Shown in pieces: positions 57,751 to 64,000 of a stretch of DNA of 64,000 nt. The stretch lies in contig NW_019028981.1 in the NCBI RefSeq assembly GCF_002105155.1, positions 1,032,501-1,096,500 of the forward strand. The letters are read 5' to 3'. The DNA comes from Lobosporangium transversale (Eukaryota > Mortierellomycota > Mortierellomycetes > Mortierellales > Mortierellaceae). Position 1 is the stretch's first letter. Each line of letters opens with the position of its first letter. The position numbers were made by a program, and so were the translations under genes. The notes under the pieces are model-generated. The model was not told the origin of the DNA and did no database searches. It saw only the letters and a program-made list of their open reading frames with translations.

Positions 57751-59500
57751 GGAGATGAGTTTCTTTATTATTTGAAAGTAATCGGATGTTTCCTTTCTGT
57801 CTGCGTCTTGTATCCTTTGTGCTTTGTCCGTTACACTTTTAATCTTTTATCGAAATGTTGCCTGGATTTTATTATTGACCTCACTTAGTTTTTTTTTATG
57901 ACTTGGTTCAAATGAGCTTTGATATGGAAACAAGGAAAGGAGAGTGCCAGTTCTGGGATAGCTTAAGGCTGATTTGGATAGGAAGCCTCGATATCGTGAG
58001 AGAAACACTAAAATGACTGGTGTAAATTGGCTTGTTCAGGACAAGGGCAAGAACCAACCTTCCATGGCCACAGAACAGTTAGTTTTCAGTCCAGTAACTG
58101 TCACAACAGTCTTAATCCAAAATCTAAATCTGATCACCCAAATTTTGAACGAGAGACCCAAACGAACGATACATGAAAAAAAAAGACCGAGGTTATCTAG
58201 GCTTTGGTATCTCCGCGTTTATTAATTGATGAGAAGTATTTTGACAGCCAGTAACGTCTTTCAACAAAAAGGAGGAGGGTCCGGCAGGTTGTTGAGGAGA
58301 TATTTATTATTGGTGTTTACCGGGTTAGAGATCATTGAGATGAGTCCAAGTCTGTGCACGTCGTTGACTGATGTGATCTTTTTTGTACATGAGTGTACAT
58401 GTGGCATGCGTACGCTCTAAAATGTATACCTCATGATTGCAATTGGGCATTAAGGGAGTTTAAGGGCTCTTTAGTCTACGACATCGAAACTACTAGGCGA
58501 GTTTCTTTAGTATGACTTATGTGTGGAAAAGCTTTGTATACAAAAATGGGTCGATGAATTGCCTCTTTGTCAGCACAAATGCAAGAGATGGAAAACAAAT
58601 ATAAAGGTATATTTAAAGAAAATAAATATAAATTTGAATCTCCTCAATGCTTAATCAAGCCAATTTTATTTTATTTTTAAGAACTATACGGTAGTAAGCC
58701 ATACTTGCTAGTCTAAAGCAGAGACTTGGGAATGCTGTAAATGTGCATGTTCAGTCATATTCTCATATTCATTACAGGAGTGTAGGACACATTTCATTTT
58801 AACATCCACACCATACGCCAACCTTCCCGAAACAAAACAAAGGCTAATGGATTGAGGCTTACACAGAAGAAAATAAAAATCGTCATGGCTGTCGGTGGGC
58901 TATTTCATCCGATGACAAAGATCAATGTGTGGAAAAATAAAAAAGAGAGAAAGAGGGTGGAGAAAGAGACATGTCATCCATAGTCCAGCTGCTTTTTAAC
59001 TAACGATATTTTTTTTAGTGTAGAATGTATTTGTAGATTTGTAGACGAGAGAAAGTTCAAAAAAGGGAGAAAATGAACAACGTTCACCCGTCCATGACCC
59101 GACATTGGTCACTGGTCTCTTGCTACTCGATTTGCTCGACTTTGCTTTAGTACAAGATGAGCATGTTACATCCACGCAGTGGGTCGGATGAAGATCAGCT
59201 CTTTTTTTTTTTTTTTTTAAAAGACACTTGTTCATGACTTTTTTTTTTTTCTTTTTTCTCTTTTCTCTTCTCCTCTCTTCTCTTCATAAGGTCCCTTGCT
59301 CTTTGACCTGTGCCTCCTTATCCCCATCTTCATCCTCACTCTCCTCTCCTCCTTATCTCTCTCTACACTGACATATCTCGATATACCTCTTTCCATCTTT
59401 AACATTAAATCGCATCCTAATTCTCAATTTATACATTCATCCCACATCTTTATCTTTATCTTTTTTATTTATTTATTACTTTTGAACCAACAACGCACAA
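57751..59500. other. 1.75-kb intergenic region
   Basis: Divergent spacer between the J-protein gene (-) and the PAQR gene (+). No supported gene; short frames around 57974-58420 lack features. The last 280 bases (from about 59220) are C/T-rich, a typical leader for the PAQR gene. Confidence 0.5.
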
Positions 59501-60830
59501 ATGGTATCTACGCTTCGTCAGAGGCCAGGCAGAGCCCTTTCCTCTTCCGCCACTACCACTGCCTCTAGCCCATTAGTATCACAACAGCGTCCAGCTTCAT
59601 CTACTAAATCTAAACTCGACGATGATGATGGCCCTGATGCATATATTGAAGTGGAATCCAATCTCTTGCACAACATGCAAGATACTATTGGGGATTTGCA
59701 GGACACAATTGGCGACTCTATCTCTAAAACGAATGAGACTGTCGCAGCAACTTGGCGATCCACTAAAGCCTCTGCAAACGAGACCATCCGGGTGGTAGAA
59801 AACCAAATGAGCGAGACCTGGGATGCTTCCAAGGCTGCTTTTGAAGGAGCAAAACGATTGTTGCGGTTTGAGGAATTACCAAAAGAATGGCAGAGTAACC
59901 CATACATCTTGACAGGGTAAGCAAAACATCTAAATCGGATTAAATTCACGTCCACTTTATTCCCATCTCCTTCTTTTTCACATATCCCTTTCCCCTTGTT
60001 TTCTTTTTCTTTTTCTTTTTTGTTTCGTTCATGTTCTCTTTGTTGTTTTTTTTTTTTTTTTTTTTTTTGTACTCGGGGAGAAATGAAACCTTATCGCTCC
60101 ACTCTTTTTTCTATCTCCTCTTCCCTCTGCAATACTCTCCTTTTCCCTCTCCTCAGAGCGTATGAAACAGAAAAGATAGTTTCAAAAAGAGAACATTGGA
60201 AAGCAACGGGGGGAGAAAGAGGGAAAGAGGATTGATAAAGGATAGAGGATAAAGAATGAAAGAAGTGACCATGATTCAGATTGGTAATTTTTTGCTCTTC
60301 CCTTGTTTTGGATTCTTTTCAGAGTCCTATTTCTGTATCATACGATATAACACAACCGTTGGATTTTTTTTTTTCAACACTCGCCCAACTGGATCTTTTT
60401 TAAAGTTCCTCTCCTCTCATTCGATCACCCACCATACAAGGAAGAATTATTGTGTATATATCTCTTCTGGCGTGTACCAGTACCAAAGCAAGTCTCCAAA
60501 CTGCTGCTGTGTTATGCATAGCACTCTTTCTTTCTTTCTTTTTTTTTTCTGATGTAGTTTGATTGTGCAATTTTTTTTTTTTTTCTTTGATATCATTAAA
60601 ATGTAAACCGGCGAGATCTAAGAAAAACAAACAAAAACAAAGGCGTTCATTTTGGATCATCTCAGTAAGCATGGTGTGACAAACTACAAACTACCCCATT
60701 CTCCATAAACGTTGTGCCCGCTTTTTTCTTTTTTACTTTGTTCGTTCAAAGGTTTTTCCCACCATCAACCTAAATGAGGAAGAAGGCTAAAAGGCAGGCG
60801 GGCAATAATCTAAATCCAGGCACATTTTTT

Positions 60831-60862
<32 letters not shown>

Positions 60863-61848
60863 CGTGCGAATCACATCGTTCGACTTTGTTTCATTTCTTT
60901 ATATTCTTTATTCCAAGAACTATCATTAAATGACAGAATGGAATATTTACATCTTGACGTTTATTTACCATATCCTACCCGTTTAGGTACCGTTTCTTGT
61001 CCTCAAAACGACAGTGCTTGTGGAGCATCTTCAAGATCCATAATGAAACCTGCAACATCTGGACACATATGCTTGGTCTCTTTGGCCTCATTGGCCTCGG
61101 TCTATACATCCATACCACGTTCCTGCAACATGGCTCACTCTGGGACCATGCTGTCTTCCTCTTCTTCTTCCTCGCTGCTTCCAAATGTCTCATCTGCTCA
61201 ACACTCTATCACACGTTCCTTTGCCATTCACGTCTACCAGTGATGCGCTGTGCTGCCACACTGGATTATATCGGCATCGGTGTCCTCATCACCGCCTCGG
61301 TCATGGCTACTTTGCACTATGGATTCTTTTGTGACACAGAGCGCTGGATCTTCTTGGCCTTTTCATTCGGCATGGGCATTATTGGTTGTATCCTTCCCCT
61401 GTACCCGTTCTTTGATCTACCGAGCTTCCGTTACTTCCGTATCTTCATCTTTGTGGGCATGGCTTGCTCCGGAGTTGTACCCTTGAGCTACGTAGCCTAC
61501 ATGAAGGGATTCATCAACACATGGAACTTTATTGCACCTTTCTTCAAGTCAGGATTGGCTTATGTCACAGGATTGTTGTTTTATGGACATCGCTTCCCTG
61601 AGAAGCAGTTCCCAGGTCTGTTTGACCGATGGGGTTCTTCTCATCAATTCTGGCATGTGGCTGTTGTTGCAGGCATCTATTACCATTACATGGCCATGGT
61701 CCATTTCTACAACTCTCGATTCACATTTGGATGCCAGGCTGTCTATGGTGGATATGAACATGAACATCATCATCAAATGATGTATGCTGGACAAGGTGGT
61801 CCTTCTGCATCGTGGTTTCCAACTGCCACTCTAGCCCCCAGCGCTTAA
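59501..61848 (+). CDS. PAQR/Izh family seven-helix membrane protein (adiponectin-receptor-like)
   Basis: Two exons, 59501-59916 and 60987-61848; 425 residues. Exon 2 has the family core: HNETCNIWTH, then helices, STLYHTFLCHS, and near the end SHQFWHVAVVAGIYYHY; these Glu/Ser/His positions form the zinc-binding hydrolase-like site of PAQR proteins. Fungal members (Izh1-4) act in zinc and sterol/ceramide-linked signalling. Exon 1 adds 139 residues before the core: a disordered Ser-rich start, then a long amphipathic helical stretch (NMQDTIGDLQDTIGDSISKT ... ETWDASKAAFEGAKRLL), ending EELPKEWQSNPYILTG|YR, the conserved lead-in to the core. The intron is 1,070 bases, long for this window, with good ends (ACAGG|GTAAGC, cgtttag). 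Confidence 0.9.
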
Positions 61849-62268
61849 AAAGGCACAAGAAAAAAGAAAAAAAAAAAAAAAAAAAAAAGTTCAAAAACGA
61901 GAAGAGTCTGGCAGGATACTTTACAACGGGAAGATCCTTTTTCGGAATGTGCTGAAAATAGCTCGAGAAGCTATTTAGCCACCTGCATATCATTTACTTC
62001 AACCTTGTCCCCTCTTGCATTTCGGAAAGAAGTCTCATTTTTCACTCTAACATAGACTCAATACTAATCATTGTATTTTTACCCCCTCCCAACAACATTA
62101 ACCGTTCTACCCCATTTTTTTTTTCTTTTTCATCCGATCCACCCTTCATTACCCATTCAAAGATAATTCAAAACAAATAAAGTCAACCTAGATCAACAAA
62201 AAACAAAAAAAAAAAAAAAAGAAAAAAAAAAAAAAAAGTTTATTTATTTCTTTTTTATTTTGTTTTAT
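61849..62268. other. convergent 3' flanks
   Basis: Between the ends of the PAQR gene (+) and the Cus2 gene (-). Contains A runs at 61871-61888 and 62206-62237. No gene seen. Confidence 0.5.
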
Positions 62269-63849
62269 TCAAGGTGTAGGCGCATCTGCAACAGCAGATT
62301 GCTTTGCCTGCTTTTCCTTTTCCTCTTCAGACTCAAGCCATTTGGCATATCGATCCAATCGTTGCTTCTCTTCCTGTTCCAATTCCTCTTTTGATTTCTT
62401 GACATCGTATTTTGTATGGCCATCATAGATCTCTGCAACCACTTTTTGACCTGCAAAATACCGTCCTGACATCAATCGAACACAGAGTTCTGCAGACTCT
62501 TTGTCCTTGAACCGTACTGACACGACTCCTTCAGGATGATGCTATATATATATATATATATTATTGGTATAATGTGAATATAAAAAGAAAGTATGCATTA
62601 GTGGATAGCTCACATTGTAATAAGAATATAGAATTTTTTTTTTTTAAAAAAAAAAAAATAAAAAAAAAAATAAAAAAAACTTACGTCGTAGATGATCACG
62701 TTGGTAACCTCTCCAACCTTTTCACATTCTTCCCGGATATCTTCCTTCAAATCCAAGAGCAACGTCGGATCTGCCTCCAGTTCCTGAAGTGTGAACATGT
62801 GTTTGAGAATACACACCTTGTTCCACTTTTCAGCCTTGACCAAATTCTCATCATCCTCAAACCAATCCAATTTCCTAATTATATACAACAACAACAACAA
62901 CAAAAAAAGTTAAAAAAATAAAATAAAATAAAATAAGGGTAAACACAATAAACACAAATAGGATAGTAATAACAGGTTTGTTGTATATACTTACTTCTCC
63001 AATTTTTGATACTTCTTCTGCACCTTCTTCTTTTGATCCTCTGACAAAGTTGATTTAGTTTGCTCAGGCTTCTCTTTTTCCTTGAATTGTGCTTGTTGCA
63101 CTCGGACCCGTCCTCTTTCCACTCCAGGCCGGAACTCTGTATCGTCCAACAGATCAATCGCCAAAGCAACGGATTCAGGTCTCAGATAGGAGACCAGACC
63201 CTCTCCCGTCCGACGGCCTTCCTTATCTGTGTATAACTTGATCTTGGGCACTCCCTTTTCATCCTCCATAAAAACGCCTCCCTTCTTGAATACATCGGCT
63301 ACTTCCTCAACATCAGTATCGAACGGCAATCCAGTCACAAAGACAGATGAGATCGGTTTTGGTTTCCGTTCGCGTTCCTGAGGGTTATTATTGTTCTTCT
63401 GTCTCTTATTATTCTGTTTGTTAAATCGATTGTTTTTGCCTCCATGCATCGATTCGATCTCTGATAGAAACTCTGCAACATGTTCTTCACCATTGTCATC
63501 CTGCTCTGCTGTTGAGTTGTTATCATTGTCGTAATCCTTACGTTTAGATTTGTTCCGCTTTGAATTTTCTGCGTATACTGCGTCCTATAAAAGAATGGTA
63601 ACACAGGTTAGAGAGTTAAGAAAAATATAATAAAAAAAAATATAAAAAAAAACATTACTTTCCTAAATATGGATGAAAAAAAAAAAAAAAAAAAAAAAAA
63701 ACTTACATAACTGTCTGGTACTGTCTCTCCATACGCTGATTGTTGCGCCTGGACTAATTGCTCATTAAACTTGATAAAATAAACATAAAAGAAAAAAAGA
63801 AAAAAAAAATTCGGCATTAGGAAGACTCTGTCTTTAAAAAAAAAAAAAG

Positions 63850-63881
<32 letters not shown>

Positions 63882-64000
63882 TGGTCCACCGATTAATACC
63901 CTCTTACCATTGGAAACCATGCCTTCAGGTTCTCGTCATACTCGTAGGAAATACCCTCAGCATCTGTGTATGTCCAGCGGCCAGTTTCTTCAATAAAATG
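62269..64000 (-). CDS. cus2: U2 snRNP-associated splicing factor Cus2/Tat-SF1, 5' end outside window
   Basis: Minus strand, five exons visible: 64000-63908 (incomplete at the edge), 63769-63707, 63584-62995, 62874-62685, 62541-62269. The visible N-terminal exon gives GRWTYTDAEGISYEYDENLKAWFP, the WW-like opening of Tat-SF1 homologs. RRM1 follows (SVFVTGLPFDTDVEEV ... EGLVSYLRPESV), then a Lys-rich linker, the sequence KLDWFEDDE, and RRM2/UHM-like (CILKHMFTLQEL ... VVSVRFKDKESAELCVRLMSGR). Family members bind the U2 snRNP protein SF3B1 and help prespliceosome assembly. A runs sit inside most introns (63677-63701, 63837-63876). At least 402 residues are inside the window; the start codon is not. 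Confidence 0.88.

Overview
The window is nuclear DNA of a filamentous fungus. Genes are split by short spliceosomal introns (mostly 55-170 bp, GT..AG), two genes encode Zn2Cys6 transcription factors (a fungal hallmark), and the Mme1-type carrier, Cus2/Tat-SF1, PAQR/Izh and Kre9/Knh1-like products also fit. Long A/T homopolymers in introns and flanks, together with a multi-copy leucine-rich-repeat family that has a coiled-coil front half, make an early-diverging lineage of the Mortierella type the best guess. That assignment is inference; no rRNA or other marker is present.

Layout. 0.4-2.7 kb: a long disordered hypothetical protein (-). 5.5-7.7 kb: an incompletely resolved gene with Kre9/Knh1-like domains (+). 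8.5-12.8 kb: a housekeeping block with nuclear poly(A)-binding protein Pab2/PABPN1 (+), mitochondrial ribosomal protein bL12m (+) and a four-helix DUF1294-like membrane protein (-). 14.4-20.5 kb: an accessory stretch with a secreted 302-residue Cys-containing protein, a decayed LRR gene, and a tandem array of three small secreted ten-cysteine proteins (-) that share promoter, leader intron and a CU-rich 5' leader. 20.9-33.3 kb: a second housekeeping block with gamma-SNAP (-) and adenylate kinase 6/Fap7 (+) on a divergent promoter, the splicing factor GPATCH1 (+), a small unknown gene (+), RBM18 (+) and the mitochondrial carrier Mme1 (-).

33.3-49.3 kb: a gene-poor, pyrimidine-rich region around two large regulators. 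One is a 1,525-residue Zn2Cys6 factor whose zinc-cluster exon is separated from the rest by a 2.8-kb intron. The other is a 991-residue protein carrying both a Zn2Cys6 cluster and two C2H2 fingers. 49.8-55.3 kb: an accessory zone with one intact coiled-coil/LRR gene and two broken relatives. 56-64 kb: a DNAJB12/B14-type ER J-protein (-), a PAQR/Izh receptor-like membrane protein (+) and the 3' part of Cus2/Tat-SF1 (-), which runs off the right edge.

Several housekeeping genes act in mRNA maturation (Pab2, GPATCH1, RBM18, Cus2), but they are not an operon and each has its own promoter. Exon models were built by hand from splice consensus, reading-frame continuity and family knowledge; boundaries are exact where stated but untested by transcripts. 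The freshest biology is the ten-cysteine peptide trio with its conserved leader architecture, the LRR birth-and-death family, the dual zinc-finger regulator, and poly(A) tracts placed directly after 5' splice sites.
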